From: Pantoea deleyi
Lineage (GTDB): Bacteria; Pseudomonadota; Gammaproteobacteria; Enterobacterales; Enterobacteriaceae
DNA: 64,000 nucleotides
Assembly (NCBI RefSeq): GCF_022647325.1
Contig: NZ_CP071405.1
Coordinates: 3,224,001-3,288,000, forward strand
Direction of reading: 5' to 3'
Below the pieces are notes generated by a model. It was not told the DNA's origin. It saw only the letters and a list, made by a program, of their open reading frames with translations, and made no database searches. The position numbers were made by a program, and so were the translations under genes. Position 1 is the stretch's first letter. Each line of letters opens with the position of its first letter. This document shows, in pieces, positions 1-9,645 of this stretch.

Positions 1-310
<310 letters not shown>

Positions 311-325
311 GACGAATCGTTAAAG

Positions 326-349
326 GAAGGCCGGCATCCGCCGGCCTTC
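326..349 (-). terminator. Terminator after aceF
   Basis: A perfect 10-bp GC-rich stem (326-335 with 340-349, loop of 4) lies just past the aceF stop codon. On the minus strand it is followed by CTTTAA, a weak U tract, so some read-through into lpd is plausible. Confidence 0.7.
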
Positions 350-356
350 TTTACAT

Positions 357-2264
357 TTACATAACTAAACGACGAATGTCGGACAGCATATTGCCAATAA
401 TGGTGATGAATCTTGCACCATCGGCCCCGTCGATCACGCGGTGGTCGAAGGAGAGAGAAATCGGCATCATCAGACGCGGCATAAACTCTTTGCCGTTCCA
501 TACCGGTTCCATCGCCGACTTAGAGACACCCAGAATAGCCACTTCCGGCGCGTTCACGATCGGCGCGAAGTGTGTGGTGCCCAGGCCGCCCAGGCTGGAG
601 ATGGTGAAACATCCGCCCTGCATGTCGCCCGCCGTCAGTTTACCGTCACGCGCTTTCTTCGAAATCGCCATCAGTTCACGGGACAGCTCGGTGATGCCCT
701 TCTTGTTCACGTCTTTAAAGACCGGAACCACCAGGCCGTTTGGCGTATCAACCGCCACACCGATGTTGATATATTTCTTCAGCGTCAGTTTCTGCGCATC
801 TTCAGAGAGCGAGCTGTTGAAGCGTGGCATCTGCTCCAGCGCGGCCGCCACGGCTTTCATGATGAACACGACAGGCGTGTACTTCACGTCCAGCTTACGC
901 TTCTCAGCTTCCGCATTCTGCTGCTTACGGAAGGCTTCCAGCTCGGTGATATCGGTTTTGTCGAAATGCGTAACGTGCGGGATCATCACCCAGTTACGGC
1001 TCAGGTTCGCACCAGAGATTTTCTGGATACGGCCCAGTTCGACTTCTTCGACTTCGCCAAACTTGCTGAAGTCCACTTTTGGCCACGGCAGCATGCCTGG
1101 CAGACCGCCGCCGCTGGCAGCAGCCGGTGCCGCTTCAGCGCGTTTCACCGCCTCTTTCACGTAAGTCTGCACGTCTTCTTTCAAAATGCGACCTTTACGA
1201 CCGGTGCCTTTGACTTTCGTCAGGTTCACACCGAACTCACGCGCCAGGCGACGGATCACCGGGGTCGCGTGAACGTAAGCGTCGTTCTCGGCGAACTCAC
1301 CTTTGCTGTCCGCTTTCGCGGCAGCCGGTGCAGGTGCTGCGGCTTTCGCGTCAGATTTGGCAGCCGGTGCTGGTGCCGCGTCCTGTTTCGCCGCCGCAGG
1401 TGCCGCTGGCCCCGCGCCTTCGACTTCGAACACCATGATCAGGGAGCCGGTGCTGACTTTATCGCCGGTCGCGACTTTCAGCTCTTTGACCGTACCCGCA
1501 AACGGCGCAGGCACTTCCATTGAGGCTTTATCGCCTTCCACCACGATCAGTGACTGCTCGGCTTCGACTTTGTCGCCGACCTTCACCAGCACCTCGGTGA
1601 CTTCCACTTCATCACCGCCGATGTCCGGGACGTTCACGTCTTTCGCGCCTGCGGCGGCGGCAGGTGCCGATGCCGCTTCTTCTTTCATCGCGGGCTTCGC
1701 GTCAGAGGCCGGGGCTGCGCCTTCGGCTTCAAAGACCATGATGGCGGAACCGGTGCTGACTTTGTCGCCGGTCGCGATGGTGATCTCTTTGACCACACCC
1801 GCAAACGGTGCCGGGACTTCCATCGACGCTTTGTCGCCTTCGACCACGATCAGTGACTGCTCGGCTTCGACTTTGTCGCCGACCTTCACCAGAATCTCAG
1901 TGACTTCCACTTCGTCACCGCCAATGTCCGGTACCGCCACTTCTTTGCTGGCCGTGGCCGCCGCCGCGGCTGGCGCAGGCGCCGCATCCGCTTTCTTCTC
2001 CGGAGCAGCAGCAGGGGCGGCTTCCGCAGCGCCCTCCGCGTCAAACATCATGATCAGTGAGCCGGTTTCAACTTTGTCACCGGTAGAGATCTTAATCTCT
2101 TTCACTACGCCAGCCTGTGGCGACGGCACTTCCATTGAGGCTTTGTCGCCTTCCACGGTGATCAGCGACTGCTCGGCTTCCACCTTGTCGCCAACTTTCA
2201 CCAGAATCTCGGTGACTTCCACTTCGTCAGACCCGATATCCGGTACCTTAATTTCGATAGCCAT
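357..2264 (-). CDS. aceF: Dihydrolipoyl acetyltransferase (pyruvate dehydrogenase E2)
   Basis: E2 core of pyruvate dehydrogenase, moving the acetyl group from E1 to coenzyme A. The 635-residue protein has three N-terminal lipoyl domains, each with the lipoylated lysine in EGDKASME (K41, K145, K246), joined by Ala/Pro-rich linkers. A peripheral-subunit binding domain follows at about 330-370, then the catalytic acyltransferase domain with the C-terminal HRVIDG motif (H608, D612). E. coli AceF is 630 residues with the same plan. It starts 14 bp after aceE in one operon. Domains 2 and 3 are nearly identical and share an exact 50-bp DNA repeat. Confidence 0.98.
   Translation of the reverse strand: MAIEIKVPDIGSDEVEVTEILVKVGDKVEAEQSLITVEGDKASMEVPSPQAGVVKEIKISTGDKVETGSLIMMFDAEGAAEAAPAAAPEKKADAAPAPAAAAATASKEVAVPDIGGDEVEVTEILVKVGDKVEAEQSLIVVEGDKASMEVPAPFAGVVKEITIATGDKVSTGSAIMVFEAEGAAPASDAKPAMKEEAASAPAAAAGAKDVNVPDIGGDEVEVTEVLVKVGDKVEAEQSLIVVEGDKASMEVPAPFAGTVKELKVATGDKVSTGSLIMVFEVEGAGPAAPAAAKQDAAPAPAAKSDAKAAAPAPAAAKADSKGEFAENDAYVHATPVIRRLAREFGVNLTKVKGTGRKGRILKEDVQTYVKEAVKRAEAAPAAASGGGLPGMLPWPKVDFSKFGEVEEVELGRIQKISGANLSRNWVMIPHVTHFDKTDITELEAFRKQQNAEAEKRKLDVKYTPVVFIMKAVAAALEQMPRFNSSLSEDAQKLTLKKYINIGVAVDTPNGLVVPVFKDVNKKGITELSRELMAISKKARDGKLTAGDMQGGCFTISSLGGLGTTHFAPIVNAPEVAILGVSKSAMEPVWNGKEFMPRLMMPISLSFDHRVIDGADGARFITIIGNMLSDIRRLVM
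1540..1892 (-). repeat. Exact 50-bp direct repeat in aceF lipoyl domains 2 and 3
   Basis: The segments 1540-1589 and 1843-1892 are identical over 50 bp and exactly 303 bp (101 codons) apart, matching the K145-to-K246 spacing. They encode the strand-turn segment just before the lipoyl-lysine loop. The first lipoyl domain is more diverged. Confidence 0.9.
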
Positions 2265-2278
2265 TACTCTCTTACCTC

Positions 2279-4945
2279 TTAAGCCAGACGCGGGTTAACT
2301 TTATCGGCATCGATATTGAATTTGGTGATCGCGTCGGCCACCACTTTCTTCTCGATCTCGCCGCGTTTAGCCAGCTCACCCAGCGCGGCAACCACCACAT
2401 AAGATGCATCAACTTCAAAGTGATGACGCAGATTCTCACGGCTGTCAGAGCGACCAAAACCATCTGTACCCAGTACGCGATAATCGCTGGAAGGCACATA
2501 GCTACGAACCTGCTCAGCGAACAGTTTCATGTAGTCGGTTGAGGCGACTGCTGGCGCGTCGTTCATCACCTGAGCGATGTAAGGCACGCGCGCTTCTTCT
2601 GTCGGATGCAGCATGTTCCAGCGCTCACAATCCTGGCCATCACGCGCCAGTTCGGTGAACGAGGTAACGCTGTAGACATCGGAGCCGATACCGTAATCTT
2701 TCGCCAGGATCTGCGCGGCTTCACGAACGTGACGCAGGATAGAACCTGAGCCCAGCAGCTGCACTTTGCCTTTGCTGCCGTCTACCGTTTCCAGCTTGTA
2801 GATACCCTTACGGATACCCTCTTCCGCGCCCTGAGGCATGGCTGGCATGTGGTAGTTTTCGTTCAGCGTGGTGATGTAGTAGTAGATGTTCTCCTGCGCT
2901 TCGCCATACATACGCACCAGACCGTCGTGCATGATGACAGCGACTTCGTAGGCGTAAGAGGGATCGTAAGAGATACAGTTCGGGATCGTCAGCGACTGAA
3001 TGTGGCTGTGACCATCTTCATGCTGCAGACCTTCGCCGTTCAGAGTCGTACGACCCGAGGTGCCGCCGACCAGGAAGCCGCGCGCCTGCTGATCGCCTGC
3101 CAGCCACATCAGATCGCCGATACGCTGGAAGCCGAACATCGAGTAGTAGATGTAGAACGGGATCATCGGCAGGTTATTGGTGCTGTAAGAGGTCGCCGCC
3201 GCCAGCCAGGATGAACCTGCGCCCAGCTCGTTGATCCCTTCCTGCAGAATCTGGCCTTTCTCATCTTCTTTGTAGTACGCAACCTGCTCACGGTCCTGCG
3301 GCGTATACTGCTGGCCGTTCGGGCTGTAGATACCGATCTGGCGGAACAGACCTTCCATACCAAAGGTACGCGCTTCGTCGGCGAGGATCGGAACCAGACG
3401 ATCTTTGATCGACTTGTTCTTCAGCATCACGTTCAGGGCACGCACGAAGGCGATGGTGGTGGAGATCTCTTTGTTCTGCTCTTCCAGCAGCGCGCTGAAC
3501 TCTTCCAGCGCCGGCATTTCCAGTTTTTCACTGAACTTCGGCTGACGCGTTGGCAGGTAGCCGCCTAACTTCTCGCGCTGCGCATGCAGGTACGTATGCT
3601 CTTCGGACCCTTTTTCGAAGGTCACGTACGGCAGTGATTCGATTTTGTCATCGGCAACCGGCACGTTGAAACGATCACGGATATAGCGCACGCCATCCAT
3701 GTTCATCTTCTTCACCTGGTGGGCAATGTTTTTGCCTTCCGCGGTGTCGCCCATACCATAGCCTTTGATGGTATGCGCCAGGATCAGGACGGGCTTGCCT
3801 TTGGTGTCCTGCGCTTTTTTCAGTGCCGCGTAGATTTTCTTCGGATCGTGGCCGCCACGGTTCAGTGACCAGATCTCATCGTCGGACATATCTTTAACCA
3901 GCGCCGCGGTTTCCGGATATTTACCGAAGAAGTGCTCACGCACATAGGCACCATCACGGGATTTGAAGGTCTGGTAGTCACCGTCGACGGTTTCGTTCAT
4001 CAGCTGAATCAGCTTGCCGCTGGTATCTTTGCGCAGCAGCTCATCCCAGCGACCGCCCCAGATGACCTTGATCACTTCCCAGCCAGCACCGGCAAAGATG
4101 CCTTCCAGCTCGTTGATGATCTTGCCATTACCGGTGACCGGGCCATCCAGACGCTGCAGGTTGCAGTTGATGATGAAGACCAGGTTATCCAGTTTTTCAC
4201 GGGTGGCGATGGTGATCGCACCTTTTGATTCCGGCTCATCCATTTCGCCGTCACCCAGGAAGGCATAAACGGTCTGTGCGGAGGTGTCTTTCAGGCCACG
4301 GTGTTCCAGATATTTCAGGAACTTCGCCTGATAGATAGCGGACAGCGGACCCAGACCCATAGAAACGGTCGGGAACTGCCAGAATTCCGGCATCAGTTTT
4401 GGATGCGGATAAGAAGAGAGGCCTTTGCCATCCACTTCCTGACGGAAGTTATTCATCTGCTCTTCGGTCAGGCGACCTTCAAGGAACGCACGGGCATAGA
4501 TACCCGGAGAGATGTGGCCCTGGAAATAGACCAGATCGCCGCCATCCTTGTCACTGCGCGCACGGAAGAAGTGGTTGAAGCACACTTCATAGATCGTGGC
4601 AGAAGACTGGAAGGAGGACATGTGACCACCCAGTTCCAGATCTTTCTTGGATGCACGCAGCACCGACATGATGGCGTTCCAGCGAATTGCGGAACGGATA
4701 CGACGTTCAAGAGAGGTGTTGCCCGGATAGTCGGGTTCATCTTCAACGGCAATAGAGTTGATGTAGTTGCTGATTGCAGACGAACCTGCAGCCACATTGA
4801 CGCCGCCTTTGCGGGCTGCACCCAGTACCTGATCGATCAGATACTGCGCACGTTCAACACCTTCTTCACGGATGACCGATTCGATCGCCTGTAGCCAGTC
4901 ACGAGTTTCGATCGGATCCACGTCATTGTGTAAACGTTCTGACAT
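2279..4945 (-). CDS. aceE: Pyruvate dehydrogenase E1 component, homodimeric
   Basis: Thiamine-diphosphate-dependent E1 that decarboxylates pyruvate and reductively acetylates the E2 lipoyl groups. It has 888 residues (887 in E. coli). The ThDP motif is visible as GDGEMDEPE followed about 25 residues later by NCN, and the N-terminal E2-binding segment begins [18 protein letters not shown]. It is the second gene of pdhR-aceE-aceF, about 100 bp after pdhR; that gap holds a GAGCCTG/CAGGCTC hairpin (4987-4993 with 5010-5016) of unknown role. Confidence 0.98.
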   Translation of the reverse strand: MSERLHNDVDPIETRDWLQAIESVIREEGVERAQYLIDQVLGAARKGGVNVAAGSSAISNYINSIAVEDEPDYPGNTSLERRIRSAIRWNAIMSVLRASKKDLELGGHMSSFQSSATIYEVCFNHFFRARSDKDGGDLVYFQGHISPGIYARAFLEGRLTEEQMNNFRQEVDGKGLSSYPHPKLMPEFWQFPTVSMGLGPLSAIYQAKFLKYLEHRGLKDTSAQTVYAFLGDGEMDEPESKGAITIATREKLDNLVFIINCNLQRLDGPVTGNGKIINELEGIFAGAGWEVIKVIWGGRWDELLRKDTSGKLIQLMNETVDGDYQTFKSRDGAYVREHFFGKYPETAALVKDMSDDEIWSLNRGGHDPKKIYAALKKAQDTKGKPVLILAHTIKGYGMGDTAEGKNIAHQVKKMNMDGVRYIRDRFNVPVADDKIESLPYVTFEKGSEEHTYLHAQREKLGGYLPTRQPKFSEKLEMPALEEFSALLEEQNKEISTTIAFVRALNVMLKNKSIKDRLVPILADEARTFGMEGLFRQIGIYSPNGQQYTPQDREQVAYYKEDEKGQILQEGINELGAGSSWLAAATSYSTNNLPMIPFYIYYSMFGFQRIGDLMWLAGDQQARGFLVGGTSGRTTLNGEGLQHEDGHSHIQSLTIPNCISYDPSYAYEVAVIMHDGLVRMYGEAQENIYYYITTLNENYHMPAMPQGAEEGIRKGIYKLETVDGSKGKVQLLGSGSILRHVREAAQILAKDYGIGSDVYSVTSFTELARDGQDCERWNMLHPTEEARVPYIAQVMNDAPAVASTDYMKLFAEQVRSYVPSSDYRVLGTDGFGRSDSRENLRHHFEVDASYVVVAALGELAKRGEIEKKVVADAITKFNIDADKVNPRLA

Positions 4946-5048
4946 GGGTGTGTTCCTTATCTGTGTCTAATACGTTGAATAATCGGGAGCCTGTTAAAGC
5001 AGATGCCGGCAGGCTCGTCGCACATGTCCGTACGATCTTTGTCGCACG

Positions 5049-5813
5049 TTATTCCTTACGTTGCTGTAAACGACGCAGGGAGCGTTCACGACGGCTCTGC
5101 TCCCGACTTCTGTCCAGCAAGATTTCCTCTATGAACGCCAGGTGACGGTGTGAAGCCTCGCGCGCTTTTTCTGGCTCACGGGCCACAATCGCCTCAAAGA
5201 TTCTGGCGCGGTGACCGCTCACTTTCGCCAGCATTTCCCGGCGCGAGTAGAGCAATTCGAAATTCTGACGGACGTTTTGTTCCAGCATAGGGCCCATTGA
5301 GCGTAGCAAATGCAAAAGCACAACATTATGGGCCGCTTCTGTGACAGCGATCTGATACTGCATCACTGCGTCCGCTTCGGCGTCTAAATCGCCGCTGTCC
5401 TGCGCCTGCTGGATGTGGAGATGACAGTCGCGAATGCGCACCAGGTCCTCTTCCGTGCCGCGCAGTGCCGCGTAATAGGCAGCGATACCCTCCAGGGCAT
5501 GGCGCGTTTCCAGCAGGTCAAACTGTGATTCCGGATGGTCGGCGAGAAGCTCAACGAGTGGATCGCTCATGCTTTGCCAGAGATTCTCCTGTACAAACGT
5601 TCCGCCACCCTGTCGGCGCAGCAATAATCCTTTGGCTTCCAGCCGCTGGATCGCTTCACGGAGAGATGGACGTGAGACATCGAATTGTTTGGCGAGTTCG
5701 CGCTCAGGGAGCAGCTTCTCTCCCGGACGCAGGGTCCCTTCCATGATCAGGGATTCGAGCTGTTGCTCGATCGCGTCAGAGAGCTTGGGTTGGCGAATCT
5801 TACTGTAAGCCAT
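5049..5813 (-). CDS. pdhR: Pyruvate-responsive transcriptional repressor PdhR
   Basis: GntR/FadR-type repressor of the pyruvate dehydrogenase operon, released from DNA by pyruvate. The N-terminal winged helix (about residues 10-75) contains [17 protein letters not shown] and RRQGGGTFV; the rest is the helical FCD effector domain. Length 254, as in E. coli. ATGs occur at 5816 and 5813; 5813 matches MAYSKIRQP and is better spaced from AGAAGGG. A perfect PdhR palindrome lies 35-50 bp upstream, so autoregulation is expected. It is divergent from aroP. Confidence 0.97.
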   Translation of the reverse strand: MAYSKIRQPKLSDAIEQQLESLIMEGTLRPGEKLLPERELAKQFDVSRPSLREAIQRLEAKGLLLRRQGGGTFVQENLWQSMSDPLVELLADHPESQFDLLETRHALEGIAAYYAALRGTEEDLVRIRDCHLHIQQAQDSGDLDAEADAVMQYQIAVTEAAHNVVLLHLLRSMGPMLEQNVRQNFELLYSRREMLAKVSGHRARIFEAIVAREPEKAREASHRHLAFIEEILLDRSREQSRRERSLRRLQQRKE

Positions 5814-5846
5814 CATCCCTTCTTATTAAACCAATCGTCCGGAGTA

Positions 5847-5863
5847 AATTGGTAATACCAATT
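5847..5863. promoter_or_regulatory. PdhR operator
   Basis: AATTGGTAATACCAATT is a perfect 17-bp palindrome that contains the known PdhR consensus ATTGGTNNNACCAAT. It lies between the pdhR start and its upstream DNA, the position of the autoregulatory operator in E. coli. Confidence 0.93.
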
Positions 5864-6243
5864 GCCAGGGGGCGCCCGTAAAGTAACAAAGTATTCACCT
5901 TGTGTCTATATGGTGTCGGCGACATTCACATCTCCCCAGGCCCTGTGCTGGCGCTAACTTGTGGTTAAAAAAATGAAAATTCAGCGTTGCCGCAAATGTT
6001 AAACAAATGCACTTTTACCAAACCTTACACCCGGTTAGCGGCCAGACGCAGCGGCAGCCATAAGTGAAAGCTATTCGTCATGCGCGGAATTTCATGGCAG
6101 AAGTTTCTCTGATCGGACGTGACGGGAACGGCGTTTTTTCAGTCAACTCTCAGCACAAAAGGCGAAAGCAGGTGCAAAGCGATCCGCTTATCACTATTCT
6201 TGTCGCCAGGGTAGCGCATGGCAGCATTCAGCAGGCCAGATAC
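5864..6243. other. Intergenic DNA between pdhR and aroP
   Basis: This 380-bp part of the divergent region should carry the pdhR promoter. I see no convincing -35/-10 pair and no supported coding frame; a 68-codon frame starting with GTG at 6064 has no usable ribosome site and runs into the TyrR boxes. Confidence 0.5.
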
Positions 6244-6283
6244 CGTAAAATTATCAATACGTTATTGTAACCACTTCATTACA
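6244..6283 (+). promoter_or_regulatory. Two TyrR boxes upstream of aroP
   Basis: The TyrR consensus is TGTAAA-N6-TTTACA with an invariant G and C 14 bp apart. Positions 6266-6283 read TGTAACCACTTCATTACA (strong box), and 6244-6261 read CGTAAAATTATCAATACG (weak box); both keep the G-N14-C rule. The boxes are 22 bp centre to centre, the usual strong/weak arrangement at TyrR-controlled transport genes. Confidence 0.8.
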
Positions 6284-6328
6284 GCGAACTGCGCTGCGAA
6301 CGAAGAATAAAAACATCACGAGGTTTGT

Positions 6329-7684
6329 ATGGAACAACAGCAAGGCGAAGCGCTGAAACGTGGTCTTAAGAACCGCCATATTCAGCTCATCGCGCTGGGT
6401 GGTGCAGTGGGAACCGGGCTGTTTCTGGGCAGCGCATCGGTTATCGAATCCGCCGGACCGGCCGTTATTCTGGGCTATGCGATCGCCGGTTTTATTGCCT
6501 TCTTAATCATGCGCCAGTTGGGCGAGATGGTGGTGGAAGAGCCGGTCGCCGGTAGCTTCAGCCACTTTGCGTATAAATACTGGGGCAACTTTGCCGGCTT
6601 CGCTTCGGGCTGGAACTACTGGGTACTTTACGTGCTGGTCGCGATGGCGGAACTGACCGCCGTGGGCAAATATATCCAGTTCTGGTGGCCCGATTTTCCG
6701 ACCTGGGCCTCGGCCGCTATCTTCTTCGTCATGATCAACGCCATCAACCTGACCAACGTTAAGGTGTTCGGTGAGATGGAGTTCTGGTTTGCCATCATCA
6801 AGGTGCTGGCGGTGATCGGCATGATCCTGTTCGGTGGCTGGCTGCTGTTCAGCGGTCATGCGGGTCCGCAGGCGACCGTGCGCAACCTCTGGGAACAGGG
6901 CGGATTCTTCCCGCACGGCATCGGCGGACTGGTCGCCGTCATGGCGATTATTATGTTCTCCTTTGGCGGGCTGGAGCTGGTCGGGATCACTGCAGCCGAA
7001 GCTGACAATCCGGAAGTGAGCATTCCGAAAGCGACCAACCAGGTGCTGTGGCGCATCCTGATTTTCTACATTGGTTCGCTGGCCGTGCTGCTCTCCCTGA
7101 TGCCGTGGAATCGCGTCACCTCTGACGTCAGCCCGTTCGTCTTTATTTTCCATGAGCTGGGCGATGCGATGGTGGCGAATGCGCTCAACGTCGTAATCCT
7201 GACGGCGGCGCTGTCGGTCTATAACAGCTGCGTCTACTGCAACAGCCGTATGCTGTTTGGTCTGGCTCAGCAGGGCAACGCGCCGAAATCGCTGCTGAAG
7301 GTCGACCGTCGCGGCGTGCCGGTACTCACGATTCTGGTTTCGGCCGTCGCCACGGCGCTCTGCGTGCTGATCAACTATCTGATGCCGGGCGAAGCCTTTG
7401 GTCTGCTGATGTCGCTGGTGGTCTCTGCGCTGGTGATTAACTGGGCGATGATCAGCCTGGCACACCTGAAGTTCCGTCGTAAGAAAGATCAGCAGGGTGT
7501 TACCACCCGCTTTAAAGCGCTGCTCTATCCGGTGGGGAACTGGATTTGCCTGGTCTTCATGGCCGCGATTCTGGTGCTGATGGCGACCACGCCGGGCATG
7601 GCAATCTCTGTCTGGCTGATTCCGGTCTGGCTGGTGATTCTGGCTATCGGTTACTTCATTAAGAACAAAACCCAGAAAGCCTGA
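6329..7684 (+). CDS. aroP: Aromatic amino acid permease AroP
   Basis: Inner-membrane proton symporter of the APC superfamily for phenylalanine, tyrosine and tryptophan. The 451-residue protein shows 12 hydrophobic segments; the N-terminal GGAVGTGLFLGSA and the segment MRQLGEMVVEEPVAGSFS are close to E. coli AroP. The ATG at 6329 has a GAGG ribosome site. The neighbouring pdhR and ampE support orthology over the related PheP. Two TyrR boxes upstream predict repression by TyrR with aromatic amino acids. Confidence 0.95.
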   Translation: MEQQQGEALKRGLKNRHIQLIALGGAVGTGLFLGSASVIESAGPAVILGYAIAGFIAFLIMRQLGEMVVEEPVAGSFSHFAYKYWGNFAGFASGWNYWVLYVLVAMAELTAVGKYIQFWWPDFPTWASAAIFFVMINAINLTNVKVFGEMEFWFAIIKVLAVIGMILFGGWLLFSGHAGPQATVRNLWEQGGFFPHGIGGLVAVMAIIMFSFGGLELVGITAAEADNPEVSIPKATNQVLWRILIFYIGSLAVLLSLMPWNRVTSDVSPFVFIFHELGDAMVANALNVVILTAALSVYNSCVYCNSRMLFGLAQQGNAPKSLLKVDRRGVPVLTILVSAVATALCVLINYLMPGEAFGLLMSLVVSALVINWAMISLAHLKFRRKKDQQGVTTRFKALLYPVGNWICLVFMAAILVLMATTPGMAISVWLIPVWLVILAIGYFIKNKTQKA

Positions 7685-7697
7685 TGCGCAGATCTGG

Positions 7698-7723
7698 CAG
7701 GTGCGCAGAATCACGCGCACCTG
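7698..7723 (+). terminator. Hairpin after aroP, possible weak terminator
   Basis: CAGGTGCGC and GCGCACCTG form a 9-bp stem with an 8-nt loop 14 bp after the aroP stop. No U tract follows directly; the T run is 20 bp further on, so termination here is uncertain. Confidence 0.35.
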
Positions 7724-7810
7724 TCACTATCGCTGGATTACTATTTTTTTCGCTGCCGTGAGGTGATAGTTTTTTGTCCTGATGTAAACCCAATCAAGGA
7801 GCAAAAAATT

Positions 7811-8056
7811 ATGCGCGAACTCGCAGCATCAGAAATCATGGCCGTCAGCGGCGGTGGCGTTATCAAGGACACTACGACTGCCGTGGGTAAGCAGTTTGGG
7901 ACGTACATCGGTAACAAACTGGGTAAGCTGATACCCATCCCATTTGTCTCTGGTTTTATCTCGTCGACTGTCGGTAATATCCTCAGTTACCTGGGCGGCA
8001 TTATTGGCGGAAAAATTGGTGGACTGGTCGAAGGCCAGAACAGCAGCGCCACATAA
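7811..8056 (+). CDS. Double-glycine-leader, microcin-like small peptide precursor
   Basis: An 81-residue precursor with a strong AAGGAG ribosome site 9 bp before the ATG. Residues 1-15 (MRELAASEIMAVSGG) copy the class II microcin leader pattern M-R-x-L-x3-E-[IL]-x2-V-S-G-G, for example that of microcin V. Cleavage after G15 would release a 66-residue peptide with 14 glycines, five lysines and only two acidic residues, and no Cys or Trp. It has GxxxG-type glycine runs (GTYIGNKLGKL, GGIIGGKIGG) suited to membrane insertion. A terminator follows directly. No immunity gene, C39-peptidase ABC exporter or HlyD-type partner lies nearby. Toxin function is inferred, not shown. Confidence 0.8.
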   Translation: MRELAASEIMAVSGGGVIKDTTTAVGKQFGTYIGNKLGKLIPIPFVSGFISSTVGNILSYLGGIIGGKIGGLVEGQNSSAT

Positions 8057-8088
8057 TTCAACCTCATACCCTCTCTCTCCTCTAATCC

Positions 8089-8132
8089 AATGTGAACAGG
8101 CCTGTTCCTGCATGCCAGTTCACATTTTTTTT
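8089..8132 (+). terminator. Rho-independent terminator of the microcin-like gene
   Basis: AATGTGAAC pairs with GTTCACATT (8089-8097 with 8118-8126), and the stem can be extended by GGC/GCC across an A-A mismatch. A run of eight T residues (8125-8132) follows. This makes the small gene a single-gene transcription unit. Confidence 0.8.
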
Positions 8133-8232
8133 ACACCACCTGTTTTGTCCATCTCTGTAACCAGTTGCTACTGCACCATCGACCGTTTGAACCCTAATAA
8201 TCGGTGGCTTCATGACTGTCAGGAGACGAACA

Positions 8233-9645
8233 ATGAAGCCCGCATTACTCTCATTTAAAGAAAAGCTGGGATATGGCATGGGCGATGCCGGATGCAACAT
8301 GATTGGCGGCGCCATCATGCTGTTCCTGAACTACTTCTATACCGATGTTTTTGGCCTGGCCCCGGCGCTGGTGGGCACCCTGCTGCTGTCAGTCAGGGTA
8401 CTGGATGCGGTGACCGACCCGATTATGGGCGCGATCGCCGACCGCACCCAGAGTCGCTGGGGACGTTTCCGCCCCTGGCTGCTGTGGGTTTCGGTGCCCT
8501 ATGTGCTGTTCAGCATCCTGATGTTTACTACTCCCGACTGGACCTATCACAACAAGGTTATCTGGGCCTTCGTCACCTATTTCCTGATGTCGCTGACCTA
8601 TACCGCCATCAACATTCCCTACTGCTCGCTGGGGGGCGTGATCACCAACGATCCCGGTGAGCGTGTCTCCTGCCAGTCGTACCGTTTTGTTATGGTGGGC
8701 ATCGCCACGCTGATTCTCTCGATGTCACTGCTGCCGATGGCGGAATGGTTCGGCGGTGCCGATAAGGCCCGCGGTTATCAGATGGCGATGACGGTTCTCG
8801 CCACCATCGGACTGGCGATGTTTCTCTTCTGCTTTGCGACGGTGCGCGAACGTATCCATCCGGCCGTGCCGAGCAACGATGACCTGAAAAAGGATCTGCG
8901 CGACGTCTGGAAGAACGACCAGTGGGTGCGAATTCTGCTGCTGACCTTCTGCAACGTCTGCCCCGGCTTTATCCGCATGGCGGCCACCATGTATTACGTG
9001 ACCTGGGTGATGGGCCAGTCAACGCACTTCGCCACGCTGTTTATCAGCCTGGGGGTGATTGGCATGATGGTCGGCAGCACGCTGGCGAAACTGCTCACCG
9101 ATCGCTGGTGCAAACTCAAAGTCTTCTTCTGGACCAATATCGCGCTGGCGCTCTTCTCCAGCGGTTTCTACTGGATCGATCCTCACGCCACGGTGATGGT
9201 GGTCGTCGCCTATTTTGTACTGAATATCCTGCATCAGATCCCGTCACCGCTGCACTGGTCACTGATGGCCGATGTAGACGACTACGGCGAATGGAAAACC
9301 GGCAAACGCATCACCGGCATCAGCTTCTCCGGCAACCTCTTCTTCCTTAAGGTTGGCCTGGCCGTCGCCGGTGCGATGGTCGGCTTTCTGCTGTCGATCT
9401 ACGGCTACAATGCGGGGGCAAAACAGCAGTCGCCGGAAGCCATTAACGGCATCATGCTGCTCTTCACCGTCATTCCGGGCGTCGGCTATCTGATTACCGC
9501 TGGTGTGGTCCGGCTGCTGAAGGTTGACCGCAAAATGATGCTGACCATCCAGCAGGATCTCGCTCTGCGCCGCCAGAACTTCCGTGAGTTGCACTCGGTT
9601 CGCCTGCGCGACGAAGCGGTCACCCCAACCGGAGAGGTAAAATGA
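8233..9645 (+). CDS. GPH-family (MelB-like) glycoside/cation symporter
   Basis: A 470-residue inner-membrane transporter of the glycoside-pentoside-hexuronide family in the major facilitator superfamily. Family marks are the opening KEKLGYGMGDAGCNM, DAVTDPIMGAIADRTQSRWGRFRPW in the first cytoplasmic loop, and about 12 hydrophobic segments. ATG 8233 follows AGGAGACGA and is preferred over 8212. It overlaps the next gene by ATGA and so forms a two-gene operon with the GH43 enzyme. Likely cargo is an arabinose-containing or related oligosaccharide, inferred from that partner. E. coli has no gene here; no regulator is adjacent. Confidence 0.85.
   Translation: MKPALLSFKEKLGYGMGDAGCNMIGGAIMLFLNYFYTDVFGLAPALVGTLLLSVRVLDAVTDPIMGAIADRTQSRWGRFRPWLLWVSVPYVLFSILMFTTPDWTYHNKVIWAFVTYFLMSLTYTAINIPYCSLGGVITNDPGERVSCQSYRFVMVGIATLILSMSLLPMAEWFGGADKARGYQMAMTVLATIGLAMFLFCFATVRERIHPAVPSNDDLKKDLRDVWKNDQWVRILLLTFCNVCPGFIRMAATMYYVTWVMGQSTHFATLFISLGVIGMMVGSTLAKLLTDRWCKLKVFFWTNIALALFSSGFYWIDPHATVMVVVAYFVLNILHQIPSPLHWSLMADVDDYGEWKTGKRITGISFSGNLFFLKVGLAVAGAMVGFLLSIYGYNAGAKQQSPEAINGIMLLFTVIPGVGYLITAGVVRLLKVDRKMMLTIQQDLALRRQNFRELHSVRLRDEAVTPTGEVK

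Noticed and set aside
6064..6270. 68-codon plus-strand frame before aroP
   Set aside because: It starts with GTG without a ribosome site and ends inside the TyrR boxes; nothing recognisable.
7739..7770. Promoter for the microcin-like gene (TACTAT or GATAGT as -10)
   Set aside because: No matching -35 element at 16-18 bp; left uncalled.
8091..8124. TGTGA...TCACA as a CRP site before the GPH symporter
   Set aside because: The half-sites are far more than 6 bp apart and form the stem of a terminator with a T run.
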